Origin: Cupriavidus pampae
GTDB lineage: Bacteria > Pseudomonadota > Gammaproteobacteria > Burkholderiales > Burkholderiaceae
Assembly: GCF_914271485.1 (NCBI RefSeq)
Contig: NZ_CAJZAG010000004.1
Span: forward strand, 248,001 to 312,000
Length of the DNA: 64,000 bases
Direction: 5' to 3'
This document shows, piece by piece, positions 36,281 to 43,910 of this stretch (positions are counted from its first letter, which is position 1; the number at the start of each line of letters is the position of its first letter). The position numbers and the translations under genes were made by a program. The notes beneath the pieces were generated by a model. It did no database searches. It had not been told where the DNA came from and was given only the letters and a program-made list of their open reading frames with translations.

Positions 36281-37398
36281 CACTCTCGGCAAGACCGATT
36301 TTTCCGTTCTGCGCGCTGGTTGGCCAGGAGCGCCTGCAACTCGCGCTGTTGCTTGCGGCCGTCGATCCCGGCATCGGCGGGGTGCTGGTGACGGGCCCGC
36401 GTGGCACCGCCAAATCCACTGCGGCGCGCGCGCTGGCGGAGTTGCTGCCGCATGGCCACTTCGTGACGCTGCCGCTCGGCGCGAGCGAAGAGCAGTTGAC
36501 CGGCACGCTCGATCTCGGTCACGTGCTGCAGGAAGGGCAGGTCCGTTTTGCGCCGGGCCTGCTGGCGCGTGCGCATGAGGGGGTGTTGTATGTGGACGAG
36601 GTCAACCTGTTGCCCGATCCGCTGGTCGATCAGTTGCTCGATGTTGCATCGAGTGGTGTCAATGTGGTCGAACGCGATGGCGTGTCGCATCAGCATGATG
36701 CGCGGTTTGTGCTGGTCGGGACGATGAATCCGGAAGAGGGCGACCTGCGGCCGCAGCTGCTGGACCGCTTTGGCCTCGCGCTTGCCATCGGCAACTACGA
36801 TGACCCCGCCGCGCGGCAGGCCATCGTGCGTGCGCGGCTCGCGTTCGACGCCGACCCACAGGCATTCCGCGCGAGCGTAGTCGAACCGCAGCGCGCGCTT
36901 GCGGAGCGCGTGGTGCGCTCCCGCGCTGTCTTGGCGTCGCTGACGTTCGACGACGCCGTGCATGCACATGTCAGCACGCTGTGCATCGAGGCCGCCGTGG
37001 ACGGCGTCCGCGCTGACCTCGTGATGCTGCGCGCGGCACGCGCGCTCGCTGCGTGGGACATGGCACCGGCGCTGACCACGGCGCACGTGGACGCGGTGGC
37101 GGACCTTGTGCTGTACCACCGGCGGCACGCACCGACGGACGCGTTGATGCCACCGCAAGATGGCGCAGGGACCGGCGAGGAGAATCGTTCGTCGGGCGCA
37201 TCGGGTGCGTCGGGTGCCTCGCACTCGCGTCCAGGCATATCGTCGGGCCCGTGGTCTGGCAGTGCGCCGGCCGCGTCGTCCGCCGACGCCTCGGACGAGT
37301 CCTGGGGTGCGCTACCGCCCCCGTCCGCGCAGGCCACCGCTGTGGCGCACGTCAAACCGCTGCGGCCATTCGGGAAGCCACCGCCAAAAAAAGCCTAG
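36277..37398 (+). CDS. chlI: ChlI-like AAA+ ATPase subunit of the cobalt chelatase
   Basis: This 373-residue product is the zero-frame reading of a chlID-type gene. Its AAA+ domain has Walker A GPRGTAKST (about residues 40-48), LPLGASEEQLTGTLD, Walker B LYVDEVNLL (about 104-112), VGTMNPEEGDLRPQLLDRFGL and a lid helix. It would energise cobalt insertion by CobN. After about residue 295 the protein becomes Ser/Gly/Pro-rich and stops at TAG in 37396-37398, immediately after an A7 run. The ATG overlaps the cobN stop; reading further upstream in this frame runs antiparallel to no real domain and is ignored. See the frameshift element and the VWA entry. Confidence 0.9.
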   Translation: MTLSARPIFPFCALVGQERLQLALLLAAVDPGIGGVLVTGPRGTAKSTAARALAELLPHGHFVTLPLGASEEQLTGTLDLGHVLQEGQVRFAPGLLARAHEGVLYVDEVNLLPDPLVDQLLDVASSGVNVVERDGVSHQHDARFVLVGTMNPEEGDLRPQLLDRFGLALAIGNYDDPAARQAIVRARLAFDADPQAFRASVVEPQRALAERVVRSRAVLASLTFDDAVHAHVSTLCIEAAVDGVRADLVMLRAARALAAWDMAPALTTAHVDAVADLVLYHRRHAPTDALMPPQDGAGTGEENRSSGASGASGASHSRPGISSGPWSGSAPAASSADASDESWGALPPPSAQATAVAHVKPLRPFGKPPPKKA

Positions 37399-37455
37399 GC
37401 CACCGCTTGTCGCCCCGCGCCACCACAGCCGCGCGGCGCGGCGGCAAGCGGTGGC
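37386..37455 (+). promoter_or_regulatory. Programmed -1 ribosomal frameshift signal
   Basis: The zero-frame codons read CCA AAA AAA GCC TAG. The heptamer A AAA AAA (37386-37392) is in the correct phase for tandem slippage by one base. Six bases later a perfect 11-bp stem begins, GCCACCGCTTG (37399-37409) with CAAGCGGTGGC (37445-37455). An inner 7-bp stem, CCGCGCC (37415-37421) with GGCGCGG (37435-37441), extends it. Slippage avoids the TAG and enters the VWA frame. Layout and spacing match known bacterial -1 signals. Confidence 0.85.
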
Positions 37456-38057
37456 ATGCCCAGCGCGGCGCCGACGCGCGCGGCCTTCAACCGAGCGCTC
37501 GGGTGCATTGGCCCCGCACCCTTGCGCGCAAGCAGCAGCACGCGCTCGCCGCGGAACACCTGCGCTATCGCCACACCGATGCGCGCGCGGGCGTGCTGCA
37601 CTGTTTCGCGCTCGATTGCTCCGGCTCGATGCTGCAGGCGCGACAACTGGCATTCGCCAAGGGCGTATTGCTGCGGTTGCTGGAACGCGCATATCAGTCG
37701 CGCAGCGACGTCGCGCTACTGTGCTTCGCGGCAGGCCGCGCCGAAGTGCGCCTGCAACCGTCCCGCGCGCGGCCATGGAACGAAGACTGGATCCGCCCGA
37801 TCCGGGGCGGCGGGGGCACGCCGCTGACCCTCGGTATGGCACGCGCAGACCAACTGCTTGCCCGTCACGCGCAACATGCCCCGGCCCAGCAGCGCTGGTT
37901 GTGGGTGCTGACTGATGGCCGCACCAACGACGCACCTCCGCGCCCTGCGTGGGCCGACCACGTGGTGGTCGTCGACATGGAACGCCACGCCCTGCCACTG
38001 GGTCGCTGCCGCATGCTGGCAACTAGCTGGGACGCGGAATACCTGCCGGCACCGTAG
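37392..38057 (+). CDS. chlD: VWA domain of the ChlD-like chelatase subunit, reached by -1 frameshift from 36277
   Basis: Read from the slip site, this frame adds 221 residues to the first 372 of the ATPase, giving a fusion of about 593 residues, the size of a ChlD/BchD subunit. The added part has a basic linker and a von Willebrand A domain with a complete MIDAS: DCSGSM, the later GGGGTPLTL threonine, and LTDGRTND. No ATG with a ribosome site precedes the VWA domain; the only candidate is TTG at 37407, inside the predicted stem. One gene probably yields both ChlI-like and ChlD-like subunits for CobN. Independent initiation at the TTG is the alternative. Confidence 0.85.
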   Translation, partial: SLGHRLSPRATTAARRGGKRWHAQRGADARGLQPSARVHWPRTLARKQQHALAAEHLRYRHTDARAGVLHCFALDCSGSMLQARQLAFAKGVLLRLLERAYQSRSDVALLCFAAGRAEVRLQPSRARPWNEDWIRPIRGGGGTPLTLGMARADQLLARHAQHAPAQQRWLWVLTDGRTNDAPPRPAWADHVVVVDMERHALPLGRCRMLATSWDAEYLPAP

Positions 38058-38089
38058 AGGGCAAGTTCAAGCGCCGCATGCCCTCACCC

Positions 38090-38180
38090 CCGGTCCCTCT
38101 CCCCGAGGGAGAGGGGAGAAAACAAGAGGTATGTCTTATCCCCCCTCTCCCCCAGCCCCTCTCCCCGCCGGGGAGAGGGG
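38090..38180. repeat. Two REP palindromes before the tandem array
   Basis: The first element centres on TCCCTCTCCCC-GAGGGAGAGGGGA (about 38094-38117), with a CCCCCGG-type flank. The second, at about 38140-38180, carries CCCCTCTCCCC-GCC-GGGGAGAGGGG and runs directly into the array. They lie within 35-120 bp after the VWA stop codon. Confidence 0.85.
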
Positions 38181-38617
38181 AGCAAACCGGTGGCGCAGCA
38201 AATGGGGATGGTGTGCCCCCCGCTCCCTCGAATGCGAGGGGGAGCAAACCGGTGGCGCAGCAAATGGGGGATGGTGTGCCCCCCGCTCCCTCGAGTGCGA
38301 GGGGGAGCAAAGCGATGGCGCAGCAAATGGGGATGGTGTGCTCCCCGCTCCCTCGAGTGCGAGGGGGAGCAAACCGGTGGCGCAGCAAATGGGGATGGTG
38401 TGCCCCCCGCTCCCTCGAGTGCGAGGGGGAGCAAACCGATGGCACAGCAAATGGGGATGGTGTGCTCCCCGCCCCCCCTCGAGTGCGAGGGGGAGCAAAG
38501 CGATGGCGCAGCAAATGGGGATGGTGTGCCCCCCGCTCCCTCGAGTGTGAGGGGGAGCAAACCGATGGCACAGCAAATGGGGATGGTGTGCCCCCCTCTC
38601 CCTTGAGGGAGAGGGGT
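38181..38617. repeat. Seven-copy tandem array with a 62-bp unit containing a palindrome
   Basis: Units begin AGCAAA at 38181, 38243, 38306, 38368, 38430, 38494 and 38556, giving periods of 62, 63, 62, 62, 64 and 62 bp. Each contains CAGCAAATGGGGATGGTGTG and an imperfect palindrome in which CTCCCTCGAGT and GCGAGGGGGAG face each other. Two sub-types alternate (CCGGTGGCGC, GCGATGGCGC or CCGATGGCAC), suggesting stepwise duplication. The array lies between the convergent ends of the chelatase operon and ltaE. The last unit passes into an ordinary REP element at about 38595-38630. Confidence 0.93.
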
Positions 38618-38656
38618 CGGGGGAGAGGGTGCAACTAAGCCTACCTATTGCTTGCT

Positions 38657-38679
38657 CCCCTCTCCCTTAGGGAGAGGGG
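38657..38679. repeat. REP palindrome before the ltaE stop
   Basis: CCCCTCTCCC-TTA-GGGAGAGGGG is followed by CCGGGGGTGAGGG. It lies 41 bp from the ltaE stop codon in the convergent intergenic region. Confidence 0.88.
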
Positions 38680-38720
38680 CCGGGGGTGAGGGTCTACTGC
38701 GTATCCAATCGCGCGGTCGT

Positions 38721-39752
38721 TCAACGCCCGGCAAAAAATCCCTGCACTACCTCCACCGCCATCTCCACCGCCGCGCGGTCAACGTCGAGGTGGGTTACCC
38801 AACGCTGTTGCGTAGCCCCATACGCCGAAGTCGCGCCAAGCCCTTGCGCCGCAACGTGAGCCGCCAGCGCCGCCGCATGCTCCGCCGGCACTGTCACGAA
38901 TACGATATTGGTATCAGGCCGCACCACCTTCAACGCCGCTACCTGAGCAAAGCCTTCAGCAAGACGCCGCGCATTCTCATGATCGTCCGCCAGCCGCGCG
39001 ACGTTATGCTCGAGCGCATAGACGCCAGCCGCTGCGAGAATGCCGGCCTGCCGCATTCCACCCCCCAGCATCTTGCGCAGACGGCGCCCCTTGGCAATCA
39101 GTGCCGAAGACCCCACCAGCACCGAACCCACCGGCGCCCCCAACCCCTTCGACAAACACACCGACACCGTATCGAACGGTCGCGCCAGCACTTCCGCGGA
39201 TACTCCCGATGCGACCGCGGCATTGAACAACCGCGCCCCATCGAGGTGACACGCCAGCCCACGCTCGCGTGCCAGCGTGGTGGCCGCCACCACATAGTCC
39301 TGCGGCAGAATCCGTCCCCCGATCGTGTTCTCCAGCGCCAGCAGGCGCGTGCGCGCAAAGTGCGAATCGTCGGGCTTGATCGCCGCTTCGATATCGCCCA
39401 GTGCCAGCGTGCCGTCAGGCTGATTCACCAGCGGCTGCGGCTGGATGCTGCCCAGCACCGCGGCGCCACCGGCCTCCCAGCGATAGCAGTGAGCCATCTG
39501 CCCGACGATATATTCGTCACCGCGCTCGCAATGCGCCATCAACGCGATCAGGTTCGACTGCGTGCCAGTCGGCACGAACAGCGCGGCTTCCTTGCCGAGC
39601 ATCGCGGCCGCGCGCGCCTCGAGTTGCTTGACGGTCGGATCGTCGCCAAATACGTCGTCGCCGACCACCGCCTCGGCGATGGCCGCGCGCATCGCGGGCG
39701 TCGGGCGGGTCACGGTATCGCTGCGGAAGTCGTATCGGATGGGGGTGCTCAT
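38721..39752 (-). CDS. ltaE: Low-specificity L-threonine aldolase
   Basis: This PLP enzyme cleaves L-threonine and L-allo-threonine to glycine and acetaldehyde. The product (343 residues from the ATG at 39752) begins IRYDFRSDTVTRPT, the family hallmark. It shows DPTVKQLE, PTGTQSNLIA, HLDGARLFNA and the PLP-lysine motif VCLSKGLGAPVGS (about residue 200), followed by RKMLGGGMRQAG. The upstream extension of this frame lacks similarity to the family and is not used. Length is normal. Confidence 0.93.
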   Translation of the reverse strand: MSTPIRYDFRSDTVTRPTPAMRAAIAEAVVGDDVFGDDPTVKQLEARAAAMLGKEAALFVPTGTQSNLIALMAHCERGDEYIVGQMAHCYRWEAGGAAVLGSIQPQPLVNQPDGTLALGDIEAAIKPDDSHFARTRLLALENTIGGRILPQDYVVAATTLARERGLACHLDGARLFNAAVASGVSAEVLARPFDTVSVCLSKGLGAPVGSVLVGSSALIAKGRRLRKMLGGGMRQAGILAAAGVYALEHNVARLADDHENARRLAEGFAQVAALKVVRPDTNIVFVTVPAEHAAALAAHVAAQGLGATSAYGATQQRWVTHLDVDRAAVEMAVEVVQGFFAGR

Positions 39753-39863
39753 CGCTGGGGTCCTCGAGGGGGAATGGTCGCGTGAAAAACCACAATGATG
39801 GCACGCGTACGTGGCCCGCGTAACCGTGGCTGACGATTTGCCGCGCCGCACGATCGATTGCGC

Positions 39864-39891
39864 TAAAGGTTCGCCCCATGGTTGCCGTTAG
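39864..39891 (+). promoter_or_regulatory. Candidate FliA (sigma-28) promoter for the first chemoreceptor gene
   Basis: TAAAGGTT at 39864-39871 and GCCGTTAG at 39884-39891 resemble the flagellar sigma consensus TAAAGTTT-N11-GCCGATAA, with a spacer one base longer. It lies about 70 bp before the receptor start. A better match precedes the second receptor gene at 54063. Confidence 0.4.
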
Positions 39892-39959
39892 GGCAGTGAT
39901 CAAACGACGAAAGCCCCGCGGGATCCCCCACGCGAGGGCAACAGAGGAGCGGGAGCACC

Positions 39960-41162
39960 ATGGCTTTGACGAACTTGAGCATTCGCGCGCGCATAGGCAT
40001 TGCCTTTGGCGCGCTATTGATCGTGATGGCGATCACGATGGCCGTGGCGCTGAGCCGCGTGGCACAGCTCGAGGACAAGCTGGCCGCGCAACCTCCCGCT
40101 TCGCAAACGGTCAGCACCGCAGCCGACGACAGTACACGCACCATCGTCTACAGTCTCGGCGTGCTCGCGCTGCTTATCAGTGTGGTGGCCGCCATCAGCA
40201 TCGTGCGCGGCATCGAGTCGCCGCTCGCGGAAGCGGTCTATATCGCGGAAACCGTCGCAGCCGGCGACCTCAGCAAGGAATTCGAAACCGATCGTGGCGG
40301 GGAATTCGGCCGGCTGCTGGGCGGGATGGGCGAGATGGAAGACATGCTGACCGACCTCGTCACGCGCATCAAGGCGTCAACGGATGCGATCTCGGTGGCA
40401 TCGCACGAGATCGCCGCCGGCAACACCGATCTGTCCCAGCGCACCGAGGAGCAGGCCGCCACGCTCGAGGAGACCGCGTCGAGCATGAGCGAACTCACCT
40501 CGATGGTGAAGCTGAACACCGATCGCGCCCGTACCGCCAACACCCTCGCAGGCGACGCCTCGGGCATCGCGGAGCGCGGCGGCGCGTTGGTCGGCAGCGT
40601 GGTCAAGACCATGGAGGCGATCAACACGAGCTCGCGCAAGGTCACGGACATCATCGCCGTGATCGAAGGCATCGCGTTCCAGACCAATATTCTTGCGCTG
40701 AACGCGGCCGTGGAAGCGGCGCGCGCGGGCGAGCAGGGCCGCGGTTTTGCCGTGGTGGCCGGCGAGGTGCGCACCCTCGCGCAGCGTAGCGCCGCCGCCG
40801 CCAAGGAAATCAACGTGCTGATCAGCGATTCGGCGCGTCAGGTGGAAAGCGGCTCGACGCTGGTCGGCCAGGCTGGCGACACCATGCAGGAGATCGTCCA
40901 GGCCGTGCGCCGCGTGACCCAGATCCTGAGCGAGATCGCCACCGCGTCCGATCACCAGAGCGCCGGTATCGCGCAGGTCAACGAAGCCGTGGCGCAGATG
41001 GACGCGGTCACGCAACAGAATGCCGCGCTCGTGGAGCAGGCGGCGGCCGCGTCGGCGGCGCTGGCCGGTCAGGCGCAGCAACTGCAGAGCGTGGTGGGCG
41101 AGTTCAAGCTCGAGGATGAGCCAGAAGCCAGGCGGCCACGGCACGCGCTGGCACACGCCTGA
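39960..41162 (+). CDS. Methyl-accepting chemotaxis protein with a minimal periplasmic segment
   Basis: The 400-residue receptor has membrane helices at about residues 11-30 and 61-83 with only about 30 residues between them, a HAMP-like linker, and a full cytoplasmic signalling hairpin with the conserved [19 protein letters not shown] and [11 protein letters not shown] segments. Ordinary receptors of this class carry a ligand-binding domain of at least 120 residues in the periplasm; none is present here. It may sense membrane or cytoplasmic signals or act through other receptors. There is no C-terminal NWETF-type pentapeptide. Confidence 0.93.
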   Translation: MALTNLSIRARIGIAFGALLIVMAITMAVALSRVAQLEDKLAAQPPASQTVSTAADDSTRTIVYSLGVLALLISVVAAISIVRGIESPLAEAVYIAETVAAGDLSKEFETDRGGEFGRLLGGMGEMEDMLTDLVTRIKASTDAISVASHEIAAGNTDLSQRTEEQAATLEETASSMSELTSMVKLNTDRARTANTLAGDASGIAERGGALVGSVVKTMEAINTSSRKVTDIIAVIEGIAFQTNILALNAAVEAARAGEQGRGFAVVAGEVRTLAQRSAAAAKEINVLISDSARQVESGSTLVGQAGDTMQEIVQAVRRVTQILSEIATASDHQSAGIAQVNEAVAQMDAVTQQNAALVEQAAAASAALAGQAQQLQSVVGEFKLEDEPEARRPRHALAHA

Positions 41163-41186
41163 TATCAAGCCCGAGCCTGAGCCCGC

Positions 41187-42095
41187 TCAGGCCGAAGCGG
41201 GCGGTTCCTCAAGCTGGTCCGAACGCAGATACGGTATCACCGGCGCCCAGAACGCCGCGAGCCAGTCCGGATTGGTCGCGGCGTCGTGTGGCAGATCCTC
41301 GAACGTGATCAGTCGGTTGGCACAGCGCGCCACGCGCGCCAGCTGCTGCGCGTGGCTATAAGGAATGGTCGCGTCAATGCGGCTGTGCAATAGCATCAGC
41401 GGCATGCGCAGCCGGCAGACCCGCGCCGCGTTATCCCAAGGGTCGGGCAGCATCCACGCCATCCATCCCGGTACGCGGCCGGTGGCCACCGCCGCCGCGC
41501 GCGCCGACGAGAATCCGGCGCCAATCACCGCGCCCACCGGTGCCGGCTGCAGCCGATGCAGCACGTCGAGCAGAATCCCCGACCCCAGCGAGTACCCCAG
41601 TACGTAATGGCGCGCCGCGCGCGGCGTGGCCGCGCGGAAGTGCGCGTAGGCCGTCTTCGCGTCGGCGCGCAGGTTGCGCACGGTCGGCCGACCGGTACTG
41701 GAGCCATAGCCGCTGTAGTCGAATACAAACGATGAAATGCCGGCCGCATGCAGCAAAGCCTGCACCGGCGCCCAGTCGGACAGGCATTCCGAATTGCCGT
41801 GAAACACGCATAGCGCCGGCGCGTCGAGGGCCGTGGCCTGCACGAAACAGCCATGCAGCGTGCGATCTTCGCTGGCGAACTTGAGGGATACCGAGGGCGC
41901 CCCCATCTGCTCAGGTGTCACCGCCAGGTCGGGGCACGTATTGAACGCGGCCCGCTCCACCGAGCGGAGCAGCAGTTGCCGTCCGACCGCGGCGGCGGCC
42001 AGCAGCGCCAGCCAGGCCGCGGCGCGACCGGCGGGCAAGCCCCGTTTGCCGGGCCCGGGCGGGGACGGTGATGGGCGCGAATCGGTCGAAACCAT
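41187..42095 (-). CDS. Membrane-anchored alpha/beta hydrolase
   Basis: The 302-residue product has a Pro/Gly-rich start and one hydrophobic helix (about residues 24-40), followed by an alpha/beta-hydrolase domain. This shows VFHGNSECLSDW (oxyanion region), DYSGYGSSTG, nucleophile elbow GYSLGSG, acid in LHSRIDATIP and His in LPHDA. It resembles ABHD13/17-like (BEM46) serine hydrolases. The substrate is unknown; an ester or thioester near the membrane is plausible. It converges on the chemoreceptor gene with a 24-bp gap. Confidence 0.85.
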   Translation of the reverse strand: MVSTDSRPSPSPPGPGKRGLPAGRAAAWLALLAAAAVGRQLLLRSVERAAFNTCPDLAVTPEQMGAPSVSLKFASEDRTLHGCFVQATALDAPALCVFHGNSECLSDWAPVQALLHAAGISSFVFDYSGYGSSTGRPTVRNLRADAKTAYAHFRAATPRAARHYVLGYSLGSGILLDVLHRLQPAPVGAVIGAGFSSARAAAVATGRVPGWMAWMLPDPWDNAARVCRLRMPLMLLHSRIDATIPYSHAQQLARVARCANRLITFEDLPHDAATNPDWLAAFWAPVIPYLRSDQLEEPPASA

Positions 42096-42180
42096 GGTGG
42101 ATGCCAGGAGCGGGGAAGTGTTGTAGGCCGATGCTATCGCATCGATAGAAACAATTTAGTGCGGCATCACAAAAAACGCC

Positions 42181-42209
42181 TTGCTTATCTATCTAGTAGT
42201 AGATATTAT
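42181..42209 (+). promoter_or_regulatory. Promoter with embedded TetR-type operator (site 1)
   Basis: TTGCTT (42181-42186) and TATTAT (42204-42209) are separated by 17 bp. The spacer is almost filled by the palindrome TATCTA (42186-42191)-N8-TAGATA (42200-42205). The same palindrome in the same position precedes the tetR gene (site 3). Repressor binding would occlude RNA polymerase. Confidence 0.72.
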
Positions 42210-42215
42210 TCGGTC

Positions 42216-42320
42216 CATGGTCGCAACGCAGTGAACCGGCAAGCAAAGAAAGCCCCGGCAAACGCGGTAAGAGACCAGCAGCACAGCAGTCAATCAGTAC
42301 CGGGAGCCGGTCTTTTTTTT
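42216..42320 (+). ncRNA. Candidate short leader RNA or attenuator upstream of the DGAR gene
   Basis: Transcription from the site 1 promoter should start near 42216 and meet, about 85 nt later, the stem ACCGG-GAG-CCGGT (42299-42311) followed by eight T residues (42313-42320). This would give an RNA of about 100 nt. A competing pairing is possible between AGACC at 42272-42276 and GGTCT at 42309-42313, so the element could be a regulated attenuator. No homology to a known small RNA was recognised. Confidence 0.45.
42299..42320 (+). terminator. Intrinsic terminator between promoter site 1 and the DGAR gene
   Basis: A 5-bp GC-rich stem (ACCGG with CCGGT, loop GAG) is followed by C and eight T residues. 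It lies 108 bp upstream of the DGAR start codon, so it ends a short leader transcript and does not end a gene. Confidence 0.7.
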
Positions 42321-42331
42321 AGCACCTGATC

Positions 42332-42357
42332 TCTACCTACCAGTAGATGTAGGTAGA
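42332..42357. promoter_or_regulatory. Related inverted repeat (site 2) before the DGAR gene
   Basis: TCTACCTAC (42332-42340)-N8-GTAGGTAGA (42349-42357) is a perfect 9-bp inverted repeat with the same 8-bp spacer as sites 1 and 3 and a related half-site. It lies between the leader terminator and the DGAR ribosome site and may be a weaker or differently tuned operator. Confidence 0.6.
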
Positions 42358-42428
42358 AACGGTAAAAAAGACCGCACACAACAGATTGCGGGCGATCGTA
42401 AAGCGCCCAAACGAAACGGAGCTAGATC

Positions 42429-42908
42429 ATGAACGCCAAGACCATCCTCACCGCCGCCGCCCTTGCCGCCGCCTTCATTGGTGGTGCTGCCCAAGCCGCA
42501 CAAGGTTCGCGTGACCCGTACCTGGACGGTGCCCGCACCATCAGCGAACCGCGCAGCACGTACACCGACGGTGCCCGTATCAGCAACCGCGATGGCTACA
42601 CCGATCGCACGTTCGACACGTTCACCGACGGCGCCCGTGTCGGCAAGGCCGATCCCTTCACCGACGGTGCGCGCATCGTGGCTGGTCTGGATCGCACCGG
42701 TGTCTCGGCCGAACCGAGCCGCAAGGTTGATCCGTACCTCGACGGTGCCCGTGACGTCCGCGACCAACGCAGCCCGTTCTACGACGGTGCGCGTCAGCGC
42801 GATGTCTACAGCGACGGTGCTCGTACGGTAGCTGGGCTGGACCGCACTGGCGTGTCGGCCGAACCGTCGCGCAAGTTCGACGTGTTCACCGATGGTGCCA
42901 ATGCCTGA
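42429..42908 (+). CDS. Secreted DGAR-repeat protein
   Basis: The 159-residue product has a signal peptide (about residues 1-23, ending AQAA). The mature part is then built almost entirely from eight copies of a short motif, aromatic-x-DGAR, the last one reading DGAN. A longer unit containing VAGLDRTGVSAEPSRK occurs twice. The mature chain is rich in Asp, Arg and Thr, has no Cys and is probably unfolded or beta-repetitive, in the periplasm or outside. No enzymatic motif is seen. It has a ribosome site (ACGGAG) and lies downstream of two TetR-type operators. I do not recognise a characterised family. Confidence 0.8.
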   Translation: MNAKTILTAAALAAAFIGGAAQAAQGSRDPYLDGARTISEPRSTYTDGARISNRDGYTDRTFDTFTDGARVGKADPFTDGARIVAGLDRTGVSAEPSRKVDPYLDGARDVRDQRSPFYDGARQRDVYSDGARTVAGLDRTGVSAEPSRKFDVFTDGANA

Positions 42909-43100
42909 GGGCAAGATTTGACGGCAGGGAACGTATCCGGTCCCCTGCCTGAAACGCCGAAGCCGTAAGGACACATCCGCTGCGCGAACCCTCTCTCCTC
43001 GCGCAGCGATGTTTCCCAACGATTCCGGCAGATCTGGCAGGGGCCTCATGAGGGCTCCTGCTTCACTTGTTAAAAGCAGAAAAACAAAAGGAGTTTCATC
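42909..43100. other. DGAR-tetR spacer with hairpins, no gene
   Basis: Three inverted repeats occupy this stretch. They are GGCAGGG with CCCTGCC (42923-42949), GCTGCGCGA with TCGCGCAGC (42979-43007, followed by GATGTTT), and an imperfect one around the sequence CAGGGGCCTCATGAGG (about 43036-43060). The first two probably form the 3' end of the DGAR transcript. Confidence 0.5.
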
Positions 43101-43205
43101 ATGAGAAGTATCCGGAACAGCGCTTTGATCCTTGGCGGGTGGGTAGCCCTCAGCCTGATCAGTGGCTCGGCCGTCATGCTGGTGGCACAAACGCTGCCGG
43201 CCTGA
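43101..43205 (+). CDS. Small single-pass membrane peptide (34 residues)
   Basis: An AAAGGAG ribosome site 6-7 bases before the ATG supports translation of a 34-residue peptide. It starts MRSIRNSA and continues as one hydrophobic helix (about residues 8-30), ending QTLPA. It lies between the DGAR gene and tetR on the same strand. It could be a membrane peptide or an uncleaved signal-like leader. No similar characterised protein is known to me, so the function is open. Confidence 0.6.
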   Translation: MRSIRNSALILGGWVALSLISGSAVMLVAQTLPA

Positions 43206-43236
43206 GGTTTATCAGGCAGATTCGGGAAATTCCCGG

Positions 43237-43265
43237 TTGTCTATCTATCTTCGTGTAGATAAACT
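43237..43265 (+). promoter_or_regulatory. tetR promoter with embedded operator (site 3)
   Basis: TTGTCT (43237-43242) and TAAACT (43260-43265) are 17 bp apart. Between them is TATCTA (43242-43247)-N8-TAGATA (43256-43261), identical in its half-sites and spacing to site 1. This predicts autorepression of tetR. Confidence 0.75.
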
Positions 43266-43295
43266 TCGCGGCATGACTTCAGCTTTATCGCGCCT

Positions 43296-43886
43296 ATGAA
43301 AACGCAACCTGTTCGCGAGCAACTGCTCGAACACACGCTGGTACTGATTCGCCGCCGCGGGTTCAACGGCTTCAGCTACCGCGATCTGGCTGAACTGGTC
43401 GGGGTCAAGACCTCGAGCATCCACTATTACTTCCCGTCAAAGGACGATCTGGTCCTGGAAGCGGTGAAGGAATACAGTGCGCGAATTACCGAACGCATGC
43501 GCAACATCAGCACGGAGCTGCCGCTGATGGAGCAGGCGCGCCAGTATCTGGAGCCGATCCGTGCCACATGCGGGTCGGACCAGATCTGCCTCGCGGGCAT
43601 GCTTTCCACCGAAGTGCTGAGCCTGCCCGAGTGCGTGCACAAGGTGCTGAAAGATTTCTACGCGATCAACGAGGCGTGGCTGACGCAGTTGCTCGAGAAG
43701 GGCCAGTCGGAACGCGACATGCCCTACCCGGTGCCGCCCGCCATGCTTGCGCAGGTGGTCTACGGCGCGCTGCAAAGCGGTCTGATCGCGGCACGACTGT
43801 TCGGCAACCAGGAACGCGTGGAAGCTGCCGCACACACGCTGCTCGGCGCGCTTGAAAACGTCAAGTGCCCCAACGCGGTAGCCTGA
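43296..43886 (+). CDS. TetR-family repressor of the DGAR locus
   Basis: The 196-residue product has an N-terminal TetR DNA-binding domain with GFNGFSYRDLAELVGVKTSSIHYYFPSKDDLV (about residues 21-52) and a helical ligand domain. The ligand domain resembles TetR_C groups that control reductases or esterases and contains two cysteines in GSDQICLAGML and one in LPECVH. It is transcribed from a promoter that carries the same palindrome as the DGAR promoter, so it is the likely regulator of both. The inducer is unknown. Confidence 0.9.
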   Translation: MKTQPVREQLLEHTLVLIRRRGFNGFSYRDLAELVGVKTSSIHYYFPSKDDLVLEAVKEYSARITERMRNISTELPLMEQARQYLEPIRATCGSDQICLAGMLSTEVLSLPECVHKVLKDFYAINEAWLTQLLEKGQSERDMPYPVPPAMLAQVVYGALQSGLIAARLFGNQERVEAAAHTLLGALENVKCPNAVA

Positions 43887-43910
43887 GTACAGTCAGACCG
43901 GCAAGACAAC

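Noticed and set aside
38181..38617. CRISPR array
   Set aside because: The whole unit repeats with no unique spacers, and no cas gene is near.
38078..38640. Several overlapping open frames on both strands across the tandem array
   Set aside because: They arise because the 62-bp unit lacks stops in most frames. The products are pure repeat with no start signal.
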